A stretch of DNA of 41,056 nucleotides from Candidatus Yaniella excrementigallinarum (GTDB taxonomy: Bacteria; Actinomycetota; Actinomycetes; Actinomycetales; Micrococcaceae). The translations under genes and the position numbers were made by a program. The notes beneath the pieces are model-generated. The model was not told the DNA's origin and searched no databases. It saw nothing but the letters and a program-made list of their open reading frames with translations. Below are positions 7,716 to 16,700 of the stretch, piece after piece. The DNA lies in contig DXHA01000077.1 of the NCBI GenBank assembly GCA_019113675.1, forward strand, positions 1 through 41,056, in the 5' to 3' direction. Numbering within the stretch: the stretch's first letter is position 1; the number at the start of each line of letters is the position of its first letter.

Positions 7716-8879
7716 TTATTTATTGGCCAGCTGAGCAGCTTTGTCAGCGCCTTCATCCATGGTTGCTGCGATGGTGACCAGCGGGTGGTTAGCTTCGGCC
7801 AAAATGGCGCGACCTTCGTCCACCTTGTTTCCGTCTAGGCGTACAACCAACGGTTTCGTTGCGCTGTCACCTAGGATGTTCAGTGCCTGGACAATGCCGT
7901 TAGCTACCTGATCGCATGCGGTGATACCGCCAAATACGTTGACGAAGACAGAATGAACCTGTTCGTCGCCCAGGATTACATCAAGGCCATCGGCCATAAC
8001 TTGTGCGTCAGCACCGCCACCGATGTCCAAGAAGTTTGCTGGTTTTACATTGCCATGTTTCTCACCGGCGTAAGCGACAACGTCCAAGGTGGACATGACC
8101 AAACCAGCACCGTTGCCGATGACACCAACTGAACCATCAAGTTTGACGTAGTTTAGGCCCTTGGCTTCGGCCTTAGCCTCCAGTGGGTTCTCGGTGCGTT
8201 CGTCAACGAGTTCAGCATGTCCCGGTTGGCGGAACTCCGCGTTATCGTCAACGGTGACTTTGGCGTCGAGGGCGATGAGTTTACCTTCACCAGTCAACAC
8301 CAACGGGTTGACTTCGACTAACGTAGCGTCTTCTTTCACGAAGACTTCACCAAGCTCAACCAACACATCAGCAACGTCGCTTTGCATGGCTGGGTCAAAT
8401 TTTGCTTCGGCAGCAATCTTCTCGGCCACTTCGCGATTAATTCCCGTGGTTGGTGAAACTTCGACGCGAGCCAGGTCTTCTGGGCGCTCTTCAGCCAACT
8501 GTTCGATGTCCATGCCGCCTTCTACCGAGGCCATAGCCAGGTAGGTACGGTTGGCACGATCTAACAGAATCGAGAAGTAGTACTCTTCTTTAATGTCTGC
8601 GCCTGCAGCAATCATCACCTGGTGGACGGTGTGACCTTTAATGTCCATGCCCAAAATTTCTTTGGCATACTCATAGGCTTCGTCAGCGGTCTTGGCGACT
8701 TTGACACCGCCGGCTTTGCCGCGGCCACCAACTTTAACTTGGGCTTTGACCACGGTAACGCCACCGAGTTTTTCGGCAGCGGCTTTTGCATCTTCCGGGG
8801 TTTCGGCAACGATCCCAGGCAGCACGGGGACCCCGTGTGCTTCAAAAAGATCGCGCGCCTGGTACTCATACAGGTCCAC
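7716..8879 (-). CDS. sucC: Succinate-CoA ligase, beta subunit
   Basis: SucC is the nucleotide-binding ATP-grasp subunit of succinyl-CoA synthetase, 387 aa and complete. It starts '[19 protein letters not shown]', the conserved ATP-grasp beginning; '[16 protein letters not shown]' is the lysine-rich nucleotide-binding loop, and 'FLDIGGGA' and '[11 protein letters not shown]' form the C-terminal ligase domain. The start codon is GTG (8877-8879), with AAGGA about 12 nt upstream. It is the first gene of sucCD; the 164 nt back to the helicase gene must contain the promoter, but I see no clear -35/-10 pair. Confidence 0.97.
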   Translation of the reverse strand: MDLYEYQARDLFEAHGVPVLPGIVAETPEDAKAAAEKLGGVTVVKAQVKVGGRGKAGGVKVAKTADEAYEYAKEILGMDIKGHTVHQVMIAAGADIKEEYYFSILLDRANRTYLAMASVEGGMDIEQLAEERPEDLARVEVSPTTGINREVAEKIAAEAKFDPAMQSDVADVLVELGEVFVKEDATLVEVNPLVLTGEGKLIALDAKVTVDDNAEFRQPGHAELVDERTENPLEAKAEAKGLNYVKLDGSVGVIGNGAGLVMSTLDVVAYAGEKHGNVKPANFLDIGGGADAQVMADGLDVILGDEQVHSVFVNVFGGITACDQVANGIVQALNILGDSATKPLVVRLDGNKVDEGRAILAEANHPLVTIAATMDEGADKAAQLANK

Positions 8880-9043
8880 GAGTTTGCAGTCCTTTTTACC
8901 TCGACAATTTTATTGAACGAGACCCCCAGAACAGATACTTTCCGGGCGTCTACGAGTCCGGCTTCACGCCACAGAACTCCTAAAGCATAACTGTAGTCCA
9001 CGAATGGAAGCCTTACTGAACCATGACTCCGCGCTGACCGAAC

Positions 9044-11530
9044 TCAAACCTTTTTTAGCGGGGCATAGCGCAGCAGTAACCGTTTTTCAGATTCGGCAAA
9101 CTGTACTATGGCCACGGCTTTCTGCCCTTGGCCTTGCACCCCGGTAACAACCCCGGGCCCAAAAGTTTTGTGCTCAACGGTGTCGCCTGCTGCCACCGAG
9201 ATCACTTCCTTATTCGGGTTCACCGCAGTGCGTGGTCCCGGTTTTGTCACCTGTGCTGTTTCTTGTGCTTCAGTGATTCCTTCGGTTCCGGCATTATTAT
9301 AGTTGCGAGACGATGGGGAGGCACCCCAATATGATCCGCTAAAACGTTGGGCATCGCGATACCGGAAACCTCGTGGGCCAGCCTCGGTACCAAAGCCACC
9401 ACCAATACCACCAAATGCTGAGGGAGCCGGTGTTGCTTTACCTTCACGCTCCCATTGGACCAGTGTTTCCGGTATTTCAGCCAAGAACTGGCTTGCAGGA
9501 TTGAACTGATGTTGGCCCCACATGCTACGCGATTCTGCCCGCGATACGAACAGTCGCTCGCGAGCGCGAGTCAACCCCACATATGCTAACCGGCGTTCTT
9601 CGGCAAGTTCCTTTTCATCGGCCATAGAGCGAGCATGCGGGAAGACGCCATGTTCCATTCCGGTCAGAAAAACGACGGGAAATTCCAGCCCTTTAGCCGT
9701 ATGGAGGGTCATGAGTGTGACCTCACCCATGTGGTCTGCAAGTGCTTGACCTTCTTCGTCTGTGGCGTCAGGTAACTGGTCGGCATCTGCGACCAGGGCT
9801 ACTTGCTCTAAAAAGTCGCCCAATGTTCCTTCCGGATTTGTCTTTTCAAATTCACGAACAACACCGACGAGTTCACCGAGGTTGTCGGCACGTGATTCGT
9901 CTTGGAAGTCTTTAGAATTGCGAAGTGCTTCAAGCATGCCGGTTTGTTCAAGCACTGCTTCTAACACCGTGGCTACGGACTCGGTTTGTGCAACCTGTGA
10001 TAAGTCATCAAGCAGTTGAGTGAATTTTTTCACCGCGTTTAGCGATCGAGTGGCCATCCCACCTTGAGCATTTTCTGCATCCCGCAATGCCGCCATAAAT
10101 GTAGATTGTTGCCGGGTTTGATGCGCAGCAATAGTACCCTCGGCCCGCTCCCCAATACCACGTTTAGGTTCATTAAGAATGCGACGCAGGTTCACGTCGT
10201 CGTCGGGATTATCTAGGACACGCAAGTATGCCAAAGCATCTTTGATTTCTTTACGATCGTAGAATCGTGTTCCACCGACGACACGGTAGGGAATGCCCGA
10301 GGCGATCAGTCGTTCTTCAATAGACCGAGACTGGGCATTGGTGCGGTAGAAGATGGCCATATCGGCCGGACGATAGTCGTAATTGTCCATCAGGTCATCG
10401 ATGGTATCGGTAATCCATTGGGCTTCACGCGACTCCGATTCCGCTGCGTAACCGACAATTTTTTCTCCGTCGCCCTCAGAAGTCCATAGTCGTTTGATCT
10501 CGCGAGACGGGTTTTGGGCGATTACTGCATTGGCAGCGTCCAAAATGGTCTGCGTTGAACGGTAGTTCTGTTCCAGTCTGATAACCGTGGCATCAGGATA
10601 GTCATGCTCGAAATCAACAATGTTTCGGATATCAGCACCGCGAAATGCGTAAATAGATTGATCTGAATCCCCTACGACCGTTAGTTGGCCACCGGCGGTT
10701 TGCACACCTGCAGGATCTCCCGGAGCACAAGTCAACAGCCGAACAAGACGATACTGAGCATGATTGGTGTCTTGGTACTCATCAACCAGGACAAAGCGGA
10801 ACCGACGGCGATAATTATCCAGGATGGCAGGGAAGGCTTCAAACATGTGCACCACATTGCCCAACAGATCATCGAAGTCCATGGCATTGGCCCCGCGCAA
10901 CCGGGATGCGTATTCCTTATACACTTCTGCTACAGCTTGGTGCCAGGGGTCGGCAGGTGCTGTGGCTGTAAATGATTCCTCATCAATGAGTTCATTTTTC
11001 AATGCAGAGATTTTGTTGCGCATTGCCCGTGGCGCAAAACGGCGCGGGTCCAAATCAGCGTCCTTGACAATCTGAGTAATCAGGCGCAACGAATCAGAAG
11101 CATCATAAATTGAGAAATTCGATTTGAGGTTCACATGTTGGGCTTCGCGACGCAATATTCGCACACAAGAAGAGTGGAAGGTGGAAATCCACATTCGGGC
11201 CGCATCAGCACCAACCAGTTCGCCGATACGCTCGCGCATTTCAGCGGCGGCTTTATTAGTGAAAGTAATGGCCAAAAACTCGTGAGGCCGAGCATCCCCG
11301 GTGGCTAGTAGGTGCCCAATCCGATGAGTAAGCACACGCGTTTTCCCGGAACCAGCACCGGCCACAATCAATAACGGCCCACCACGGTGTAATACCGCTT
11401 CGGCCTGCGACGCGTTAAGCCCTTCAATGAGGTGATCAGCTGAAGCATTCAGCGCCGTCGAAGGGCTTTGAGCAACAGGATCGACAGCAAAGGCGGGACT
11501 AAAACTGGGCAAAGATGTCTGATGGGCCAT
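9044..11530 (-). CDS. pcrA: ATP-dependent DNA helicase PcrA/UvrD
   Basis: Superfamily 1A 3'-5' helicase used in nucleotide-excision repair, RecF-pathway control and transcription-coupled repair; 828 aa from the start chosen. Walker A is GAGSGKT (about residues 57-63), motif Ia 'AITFTNKAAAEM', Walker B 'DEYQDTN', motif III 'GDSDQSIYAFRGAD', motif IV 'RLEQNYRST', motif V 'LMTLHTAKGLEFPVV' and motif VI 'VGLTRARERL'. The C-terminal 'GDTVEHKTFGPGVVTG' to the end is the PcrA Tudor-like, RNA-polymerase-binding domain. Start: an upstream ATG at 11614 would add 28 poorly conserved residues; the ATG at 11530 is 8 nt after a TAGACT box and fits better. It is divergent from the membrane-protein gene at 11692. 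Confidence 0.95.
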   Translation of the reverse strand: MAHQTSLPSFSPAFAVDPVAQSPSTALNASADHLIEGLNASQAEAVLHRGGPLLIVAGAGSGKTRVLTHRIGHLLATGDARPHEFLAITFTNKAAAEMRERIGELVGADAARMWISTFHSSCVRILRREAQHVNLKSNFSIYDASDSLRLITQIVKDADLDPRRFAPRAMRNKISALKNELIDEESFTATAPADPWHQAVAEVYKEYASRLRGANAMDFDDLLGNVVHMFEAFPAILDNYRRRFRFVLVDEYQDTNHAQYRLVRLLTCAPGDPAGVQTAGGQLTVVGDSDQSIYAFRGADIRNIVDFEHDYPDATVIRLEQNYRSTQTILDAANAVIAQNPSREIKRLWTSEGDGEKIVGYAAESESREAQWITDTIDDLMDNYDYRPADMAIFYRTNAQSRSIEERLIASGIPYRVVGGTRFYDRKEIKDALAYLRVLDNPDDDVNLRRILNEPKRGIGERAEGTIAAHQTRQQSTFMAALRDAENAQGGMATRSLNAVKKFTQLLDDLSQVAQTESVATVLEAVLEQTGMLEALRNSKDFQDESRADNLGELVGVVREFEKTNPEGTLGDFLEQVALVADADQLPDATDEEGQALADHMGEVTLMTLHTAKGLEFPVVFLTGMEHGVFPHARSMADEKELAEERRLAYVGLTRARERLFVSRAESRSMWGQHQFNPASQFLAEIPETLVQWEREGKATPAPSAFGGIGGGFGTEAGPRGFRYRDAQRFSGSYWGASPSSRNYNNAGTEGITEAQETAQVTKPGPRTAVNPNKEVISVAAGDTVEHKTFGPGVVTGVQGQGQKAVAIVQFAESEKRLLLRYAPLKKV

Positions 11531-11691
11531 AGGTTCCCAGTCTAGCGGCTGCGTACAGCAATACTGCTGTCTGTTCGCCGGCTGTGGACCAAACTGTGTA
11601 CCACCGGCCTGCATGACTGAACTAGGATGAATATGCGGAAAAGTAATGACACGCTGCCATAATGGCAGCTACAGCACTCACTGGAGGAACA

Positions 11692-12369
11692 GTGGCTAAG
11701 AAACGCCGAGCCAAAGACTATCAGGACGCTCAGCTAGCCGATCCTTCAATGCCTCAGGCCTCGGAGCATTCAGGGTTATCCGTGGCGCAAACTAAAGATA
11801 ATATTCGTCAAGCAAACCAGCAAGAAGGCAATCCCGGCGTGTTGGTATTAGCTGTGCTGGTAGTGACCGTATTTATTGGCTTTTATTACCACATAGTGGC
11901 ACTACAGGGTATGCAAGAACTCACCGGCGGAATGGCTATGTTAGATCATCGGCTGTCAGGTTTCACAGTCGCTGATGTCGAACACCTAGCCACACGGATG
12001 GATGACGACGCGCTTGGTCAATACAACTGGGTGCATATTACTGCGGGCCGTATTTTCCCAGTGATGATGGGGCTTAGTGTGATTACCGTTGGTCTGTGGA
12101 CGTTACGCTCTGTGCTGGCAAAGTGGGGTGCTGTTATTGCTGCTGTCTTATATGCGGGTCTAGAGATCTGGGCTTCGGTGGCCCGCGAAAACGCCTTGCA
12201 TAATGTCACGGATGCCAGCGTCTCCTTGGCCTCGACGCTGACTATTATCCAGTGGTTGCTACTGACGTTCCTGGTGATATGGATTGTGGCCATGTTGATA
12301 CTGAAATTTATCGGACGCAATAGCCCAGGACTTGCCACCTCGTTAGAGCCGGACCGACAAATACCTTAA
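11692..12369 (+). CDS. Uncharacterised four-helix membrane protein
   Basis: The 225-aa protein has a basic N-terminus (MAKKRRAKDYQD), about 45 polar residues, then four predicted transmembrane helices: near residues 52-76 ('VLVLAVLVVTVFIGFYYHIV'), 122-142 around 'IFPVMMGLSVITVGLW', 146-166 ('WGAVIAAVLYAGLEIW') and 185-210 ('IIQWLLLTFLVIWIVAMLIL'). The first and second helices are separated by a roughly 50-residue polar loop. I do not recognise the family. Start choice: GTG at 11692 has GGAGG 4 nt upstream; an in-frame ATG at 11662 lacks a ribosome site and lies within a small inverted repeat. It is divergent from pcrA and precedes tRNA-Arg; no functional inference is made. Confidence 0.72.
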   Translation: MAKKRRAKDYQDAQLADPSMPQASEHSGLSVAQTKDNIRQANQQEGNPGVLVLAVLVVTVFIGFYYHIVALQGMQELTGGMAMLDHRLSGFTVADVEHLATRMDDDALGQYNWVHITAGRIFPVMMGLSVITVGLWTLRSVLAKWGAVIAAVLYAGLEIWASVARENALHNVTDASVSLASTLTIIQWLLLTFLVIWIVAMLILKFIGRNSPGLATSLEPDRQIP

Positions 12370-12448
12370 TTGCAGATATGCCTATATAGGTTCACAGATC
12401 CCTCGTGAGCCTGGTGCAACGGTAGACTAAACATTTCCAAGTACACCA

Positions 12449-12522
12449 CCCTCCGTAGCTCAGTTGGATAGAGCATCCCTCTCCTAAAGGGAAGGCCGTC
12501 GGTTCGAATCCGGCCGGGGGGA
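12449..12522 (+). tRNA. tRNA-Arg (anticodon CCU)
   Basis: The cloverleaf is complete. Acceptor CCCTCCG pairs with CGGGGGG (one T-G), the D-arm is standard, and the anticodon stem TCCCT/AGGGA holds loop CTCCTAA with anticodon CCT. The T stem GTCGG/CCGGC flanks TTCGAAT, and the discriminator is A. CCA is not encoded, as is usual in actinobacteria. It reads the AGG codon. Confidence 0.95.
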
Positions 12523-12568
12523 CTTTTCGTATCTGATTGCATCGACCTTATAGGTTGCTGAGCATTGG

Positions 12569-12587
12569 AGAGGTAAGCCTTACAAAT
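12569..12587. promoter_or_regulatory. Candidate DtxR/IdeR box upstream of dps
   Basis: The palindrome GTAAG-C-CTTAC is centred on 12578, with AGG extending the left side. Aligned with the DtxR consensus TTAGGTTAGCCTAACCTAA it agrees at 12 of 19 positions, including most of the central core. It lies about 120 nt before the dps start, inside the only region that can hold the dps promoter. Ferritin and dps genes are known DtxR/IdeR targets in related actinobacteria, and an IdeR gene lies 4 kb away. Binding is inferred. Confidence 0.4.
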
Positions 12588-12699
12588 CTTGCGGACAGTC
12601 AGCAAAAGGTATTGAGTAGAGACTAAGGAAGTTCCACTACCAATACGAATAATTGCCCTGATACGCAGGTTGCTCTTGTCAGCGGCAGAAAGGTTACTC

Positions 12700-13218
12700 A
12701 TGACTGAAAACTACGCAGACTATACAACTCCTGGCATGGAAGCTGAGGACAGCCATCGTGTGACAGACATTCTCCAGACACGTCTACACGCACTCAATGA
12801 CCTGCATTTGACGCTTAAGCATGCTCATTGGAATGTGGTCGGACCAGAATTTATTTCCGTGCACGAGATGCTTGACCCACAGGTTGAAGAAGTACGCGGC
12901 TGGTCGGACCTTATTGCTGAACGCATCGCCACGATGGGTGCTTCTCCCAAAGGGACCCCTGGCTCAATCGTGACTGGCCGTACCTGGGAAGATTACCCGC
13001 TGGGCCGTGCCTCAACTCTGGCACATATATCCGCTCTCAATGACGTCTATACCGGTGTGATCGAAGATTTCCGGAACGCTATTGCTGAATCCGGCAAGGT
13101 CGACCCGATGACCGAAGACATCCTGATTGAGATCAACCGCGGCCTTGAATTGTTCCAGTGGTTCCTGCGTTCGTTCATCACCAAGTCTGATGGCACGCTC
13201 AGCCCCGTAACCGATTAA
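12700..13218 (+). CDS. dps: Dps-family DNA-binding ferritin
   Basis: The 172-aa member of the Dps/ferritin-like dodecamer family oxidises Fe(II) with peroxide, stores iron and can coat DNA. The inter-subunit ferroxidase site is present: 'LTLKHAHWNVVGPEF' supplies the first His, the second cluster is 'HEMLDPQVEEVRGWSDLIAER' with the D-x3-E arrangement, and the remaining helices ending in 'LFQWFLRSF' are typical. An N-terminal extension of about 30 acidic/polar residues precedes the core; it is not lysine-rich, so DNA binding is uncertain. Start: ATG at 12700, with AAAGG 6 nt upstream; a TTG 30 nt earlier is less likely. Monocistronic, followed by a strong terminator and preceded by a possible DtxR box. 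Confidence 0.93.
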   Translation: MTENYADYTTPGMEAEDSHRVTDILQTRLHALNDLHLTLKHAHWNVVGPEFISVHEMLDPQVEEVRGWSDLIAERIATMGASPKGTPGSIVTGRTWEDYPLGRASTLAHISALNDVYTGVIEDFRNAIAESGKVDPMTEDILIEINRGLELFQWFLRSFITKSDGTLSPVTD

Positions 13219-13231
13219 TTTCTTTATCTAA

Positions 13232-13267
13232 AACAATGTGCGGTCCCTCGTGGGGTCGCACATTGTT
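13232..13267 (+). terminator. Intrinsic terminator of dps
   Basis: An 11-bp perfect stem, AACAATGTGCG with CGCACATTGTT, closes a short GC-rich loop 13 nt after the dps stop and is followed by ATATTT. Confidence 0.8.
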
Positions 13268-13407
13268 ATATTTAAGCACACTAATTGTTATCCATACGAC
13301 AACCAGACCTCTGCGAATGCCCCATAGCGCTGATTCCAGCCCGTGCGGGCTTTATGTTGTCACTGTTCAAAAGGCTTCTTGCTCGCTTGCCCCAATGCTG
13401 TGGGTTC

Positions 13408-15267
13408 TTAGTGTTGCTGAAACTGCGTTGTGTAAAGCTCAGCATATCGACCGTTAGCTGATAAAAGTTCGTCGTGGGTTCCCCGCTCAATGATGTGGCC
13501 GTCTTCTATTACTAGTATTTTGTCAGCATCAACAATCGTGGATAACCGATGAGCAATAACTAGGGCGGTTCTGGACTGTAGAGCCTGGTCTAAAGCAAGT
13601 TGAACAGCGGCTTCATTTGTAGAGTCCAATGATGCCGTTGCCTCATCAAGAATCACCGCATCCGGTGCTGCCACCAATAGTCTTGCAATGGCCAGGCGTT
13701 GTCTTTCTCCACCTGAAAGCCGATAACCACGCTCGCCAACAATAGTGTCAAGTCCATCTGGCATCTCTTCTACAACATCAGCCAGACGGGCATGCTCTAG
13801 AAGCTGCCATAGCTGTACATCAGTCACCTCTCGGTGTCCCAGGGTAAGGTTGTCACGAATCGAGGCGTGGAATAGATGAGCATCCTGTGTGACCATACCA
13901 ACACGGTTATGAATATCATTGCTGGAAGCATCCCGCAGATCGACACCGTTTATGGTAATTGAACCGGCTGTAACGTCATACAGCCGAGATACAAGACTGG
14001 CGATCGTTGATTTTCCGGCACCAGACGAACCCACTAGAGCCACGGTTTGTCCTGGTTCAATGACGAAGTTGAGCCCGTAAAGTACTTGCTCTGATGTTCT
14101 GTTATCGAGTACAGCTACCTCTTCTAGACTGGCTAGCGACACATCTGAAGCTGCCGGATACTGGAAATCTACGTCGTTAAATTCAATGCGCACTCCCCCA
14201 GGCTCAATGGTCTGTGGCTGTTCTGGGTCAGTGATCATAGGTTTGAGGTCCAGCACCTCAAATATGCGTTCAAAAGATACTAAAGCGCTCATAAGTTCCA
14301 CCCGGGCAGTTGCCAAACCAGTCAGAGGCGCATATAGCCGCGTTAGTAATAGGGCCATCGTTACGACGTCACCTGCGTTCAAGGAACCGGTCAGTGCCTG
14401 ATAGCCACCAATCCCATAGACTGCCGCCAAAGCCAAGGACGACACCAGCGTCAACATGGTCATAAATACTGAGGTCCATACGCTTATCTGCACACCGGAG
14501 GAACGCACACTATCGGAGCGTGCTGCGAAAATATTGGCTTCATGGTCCTGTTCACCGAAAAGTTTTACCAGTGTGGCCCCGGGAGCTGAAAAACGCTCGG
14601 TCATTTGGTCACCCATAGCCGCATTGCGTTTGGCGCGCTCGCGAGTCAAACCTGCAATGCGAGTGCCAATGGACCGGGCGGGGAAAAGAAACACCGGCAA
14701 TAATAATAGAGATACCAGCGTGATCTGCCATGACGTGGTGAGCATAACTACCAACGTCACACCCAAAGTGACGATATTCATTACTACTGTCGGAAGTGTT
14801 CGGGCAATGGCAGTTTGTGCACCGATCACATCATTGTTGAGCCGTGAGACTAACGCGCCGGTGCGTGCTCGGGTGAAGAAAGCTATCGGCATTTTTTGTA
14901 CGTGATTAAAAACTGCAGTGCGTAGGTCAAAAATAGTTCTCTCACCTAGCGACGCCGACTGCCAGCGAGATACAACGTCCAACGCCGCTTCAAGCAGGGC
15001 TACCCCAGCTATTAGTAAGGCAAGCCTGACCACGACGTTGACGTTAGACCCCGCAACGATGGCGTCGACAACGTCGCCAGCCAATATCGGTGAGACAACT
15101 GTCAACACGGCACCAAGCGCTGACACAACAAGATAGACAATAAGCCTGCCACGATATCGGGCGATAAATGACCAAGCCCGACGAATGGTACCGGGTGTTA
15201 GTGCTTCCTGCTCTTTGCTCCGTCGTATCCCACCCAACGCTGCCCAGCCAGCATGGTTCATGCTCAT
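13408..15267 (-). CDS. ABC exporter half-transporter (fused membrane and ATPase domains)
   Basis: The 619-aa protein has a six-helix type I exporter membrane domain (about residues 35-320) followed by an ABC ATPase (about 345-615). ATPase motifs are intact: Walker A 'GSSGAGKST', Q-loop 'GMVTQDAHLF', signature 'LSGGERQRLA', Walker B 'DAVILDEATASLD' and switch 'VIAHRLST'. The ATPase has an insertion of about 25 residues between its first strands ('DVSLASLEEV...'), seen in a group of actinobacterial exporters. It probably works as a homodimer and may export a lipid, peptide or drug; the cargo is unknown. ATG at 15267 follows AAAGGA. It lies downstream of the DUF6457 gene on the same strand (35-nt gap), so the two may be co-transcribed. 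Confidence 0.93.
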   Translation of the reverse strand: MSMNHAGWAALGGIRRSKEQEALTPGTIRRAWSFIARYRGRLIVYLVVSALGAVLTVVSPILAGDVVDAIVAGSNVNVVVRLALLIAGVALLEAALDVVSRWQSASLGERTIFDLRTAVFNHVQKMPIAFFTRARTGALVSRLNNDVIGAQTAIARTLPTVVMNIVTLGVTLVVMLTTSWQITLVSLLLLPVFLFPARSIGTRIAGLTRERAKRNAAMGDQMTERFSAPGATLVKLFGEQDHEANIFAARSDSVRSSGVQISVWTSVFMTMLTLVSSLALAAVYGIGGYQALTGSLNAGDVVTMALLLTRLYAPLTGLATARVELMSALVSFERIFEVLDLKPMITDPEQPQTIEPGGVRIEFNDVDFQYPAASDVSLASLEEVAVLDNRTSEQVLYGLNFVIEPGQTVALVGSSGAGKSTIASLVSRLYDVTAGSITINGVDLRDASSNDIHNRVGMVTQDAHLFHASIRDNLTLGHREVTDVQLWQLLEHARLADVVEEMPDGLDTIVGERGYRLSGGERQRLAIARLLVAAPDAVILDEATASLDSTNEAAVQLALDQALQSRTALVIAHRLSTIVDADKILVIEDGHIIERGTHDELLSANGRYAELYTTQFQQH

Positions 15268-15302
15268 ATGATGTTGTCCTTTTATTGTAGTTTCCGGTGC
15301 AG

Positions 15303-15569
15303 CTAGGAATCTTCCGATTCATCCGCTGCAGTGATCTTGTCCATAAATTTCAACGAAGCAGCATGAGCACGCTCGAAGCTAGCCATCTCAGCCCCCTCGG
15401 CGAGGCCAGCGGCGTATCCAGCAAGAAAACCGACTACCAACTGGTCGTCACTTTGGTTGGCATGAAGATTTGCTGCGACCCTTTGCAAAGCCGCAATGTC
15501 GATATCTACCGGCTCTATTTCTAACTGCTTCAGGATTCGATTAGCCCACGGAGGCGATGCAGCTGTCAT
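15303..15569 (-). CDS. DUF6457 family small protein
   Basis: The 88-aa protein matches actinobacterial DUF6457: 'WANRILKQLEI', then 'VDIDIAALQRVAANLHANQS' and the conserved 'LVVGFLAGYAAGLAEG', ending in a charged tail. Family members are often encoded near molybdopterin-guanine-dinucleotide genes, but none are seen here, so no function is assigned. Start: ATG at 15569, with AGAAAG 8 nt upstream; a GTG three codons earlier is also possible. It reads toward the ABC exporter and follows a terminator for the NlpC/P60 gene. Confidence 0.7.
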   Translation of the reverse strand: MTAASPPWANRILKQLEIEPVDIDIAALQRVAANLHANQSDDQLVVGFLAGYAAGLAEGAEMASFERAHAASLKFMDKITAADESEDS

Positions 15570-15594
15570 TTGTTTCACTTTCTGTTAAACACGA

Positions 15595-15626
15595 CAAGGT
15601 CCCTCCTGTTTCCAGGAGAGACCTTG
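15595..15626 (-). terminator. Intrinsic terminator of the NlpC/P60 gene
   Basis: CAAGGTC-CTCCTG and CAGGAG-GACCTTG form a near-perfect 13-bp stem with a tetra-base loop, located just beyond the NlpC/P60 stop. The following minus-strand bases are only moderately T-rich. Confidence 0.6.
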
Positions 15627-15649
15627 GTGCGCAGTTGTAAGAGGCAGAC

Positions 15650-16540
15650 CTAGCCGGTGTAGGTATAGTAACCCATCAGTGGGTTACGGGTGACATCATG
15701 CAGGATGGTCCCGGTCTCAGGGTTCTGCGCCCCGATCATCTGGCCGTTACCAACGTAGATGCCTACGTGAGACCCACCATTTTGGAATACCAGGTCACCT
15801 GGTTGTGGACTGGAGGTCCGAGCAAATTGTCCCGACCCCAAGATCGCCGAGGTGCTTGAAGGAATGTTGATACCTGCCTGAGAATATGCCCATGCGGTAA
15901 AACCAGAGCAGTCCCAGCCGCCCGGGCCTTTGCCACCCCAGACATAAGGGGTTCCGACACCGGAGTATGCGGCTGAAACGACAGCACCCAGTGAACCGGA
16001 GGCTTCAGGCTCTGGTTCCGATTGCGTATCTTCTGTAGAAGCGGTCTCAGTTTGGGACTCAGATTCGCTTTGTGTCTCGTCAGCTACGCTCTCGGTGTCG
16101 TCAGATTCGCTTTGTGTCTCGTCAGCTTCGCTCTCGGTGTCGTCGGACTCGTCACTTGCGGTATCAAGGATGACCGGTGTGACATCTTCTTCCACTGGCT
16201 CAGGTTCAGGCTCGACCACTGGTTCTGGGTCTTGATGATCTGAAGTAAGGTCAGCACGGCCCAAGTAAGGTACAGGGTCTACAGAGTCAGCGGTAACAAC
16301 CTCTGCTTTACGCGAGGTGCGTTCCAATTTGAAGTTTGTAGCTGGCAGCGTCGACGTTTCACGATCGGTCTGCACAGGAGCAGCATTGGCTGCTGGTGTT
16401 GCCGCAAGGACCATACCGGAAGCTGCTGCAATTACAGCAGCTTGGCGGCCTGAACGGCCCATGACCTGGGTCATGGCTTCTAGCGTTGCGCCCTTTTCAG
16501 GAGTTGCACGGTGACGTGCGGTTGAAATGCGCTTCGACAC
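15650..16540 (-). CDS. Secreted NlpC/P60 cell-wall endopeptidase
   Basis: The 296-aa protein starts at GTG (16538-16540), with GAGAGG 8 nt upstream. Residues 1-54 form a long Sec signal: a basic region, then 'AAVIAAASGMVLAATPAANA', with cleavage probably after ANA. Residues 90-185 are a Pro/Glu/Ser-rich linker containing a duplicated 14-residue unit. The NlpC/P60 domain spans 187-296, with catalytic Cys211 in 'WDCSGF', His258 in 'SHVGIYVG' and a third polar residue near 273 in 'GAQN'. It should cut peptide stems of peptidoglycan, probably D-Glu to DAP/Lys, during division or growth. No LysM or SH3 domain is visible. The leader is long and structured (see 16541-16700). IdeR lies upstream on the same strand but 337 nt away. 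Confidence 0.92.
   Translation of the reverse strand: MSKRISTARHRATPEKGATLEAMTQVMGRSGRQAAVIAAASGMVLAATPAANAAPVQTDRETSTLPATNFKLERTSRKAEVVTADSVDPVPYLGRADLTSDHQDPEPVVEPEPEPVEEDVTPVILDTASDESDDTESEADETQSESDDTESVADETQSESESQTETASTEDTQSEPEPEASGSLGAVVSAAYSGVGTPYVWGGKGPGGWDCSGFTAWAYSQAGINIPSSTSAILGSGQFARTSSPQPGDLVFQNGGSHVGIYVGNGQMIGAQNPETGTILHDVTRNPLMGYYTYTG
16062..16145. repeat. Tandem 42-nt repeat inside the NlpC/P60 gene
   Basis: Two adjacent 42-nt copies, 16062-16103 and 16104-16145, differ at only about two positions. They encode the acidic unit DDTESxADETQSES twice in the linker. The near-identity at DNA level points to recent duplication by slippage, and copy number may vary between strains. 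Confidence 0.85.
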
Positions 16541-16700
16541 TTAGCTTACCTCTCTCATGTGCGTAAGGCTTTTGACCTGACTCCGCCACGAATAAGTTGT
16601 TACAACTGCTTTATTTTGCCAGCCAGTCGCGGAGTTCAGAAGCAAACCGGTGGCCGGTGCTAAAGTACGTTCTGTTTGAGCACCGAGAGTTAGCTTAGTA
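16541..16700 (-). promoter_or_regulatory. Structured 5' leader of the NlpC/P60 gene
   Basis: Two stems are visible in the transcribed (minus) sense. CGGTGCT pairs with AGCACCG (16655-16661 with 16679-16685). ACTCCGC pairs with GCGGAGT (16629-16635 with 16580-16586) and encloses a GTTG-TAA-CAAC hairpin. Nearer the gene, AGCCTTAC and GTAAGCT flank the ribosome site. The bases AAGCTAACTC just upstream of the first stem resemble part of the ydaO/c-di-AMP riboswitch, which controls cell-wall hydrolases in other actinobacteria, but I could not align the full consensus. The remaining gap, 16701-16877, shows no gene; it contains two GAATATAAC copies and a TAACG/CGTTA inverted repeat. Confidence 0.35.

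Noticed and set aside
8161-8544. Plus-strand 127-codon frame opposite sucC
   Set aside because: Antisense to a conserved gene with a Ser/Ala-rich translation; no supporting start signal.
12449-12522. tRNA-Arg as an active element insertion site
   Set aside because: The 3' side runs into the dps promoter and an ordinary gene, with no integrase or repeat of the tRNA end.
13338-13355. Short hairpin AGCCCG/CGGGCT as a second terminator near dps
   Set aside because: Only six base pairs with a two-base loop and a weak T-run; the strong terminator at 13232-13267 already ends dps.
14456-14905. Plus-strand 149-codon frame opposite the ABC exporter
   Set aside because: Antisense to the membrane domain; the product has no domain pattern and no ribosome site.
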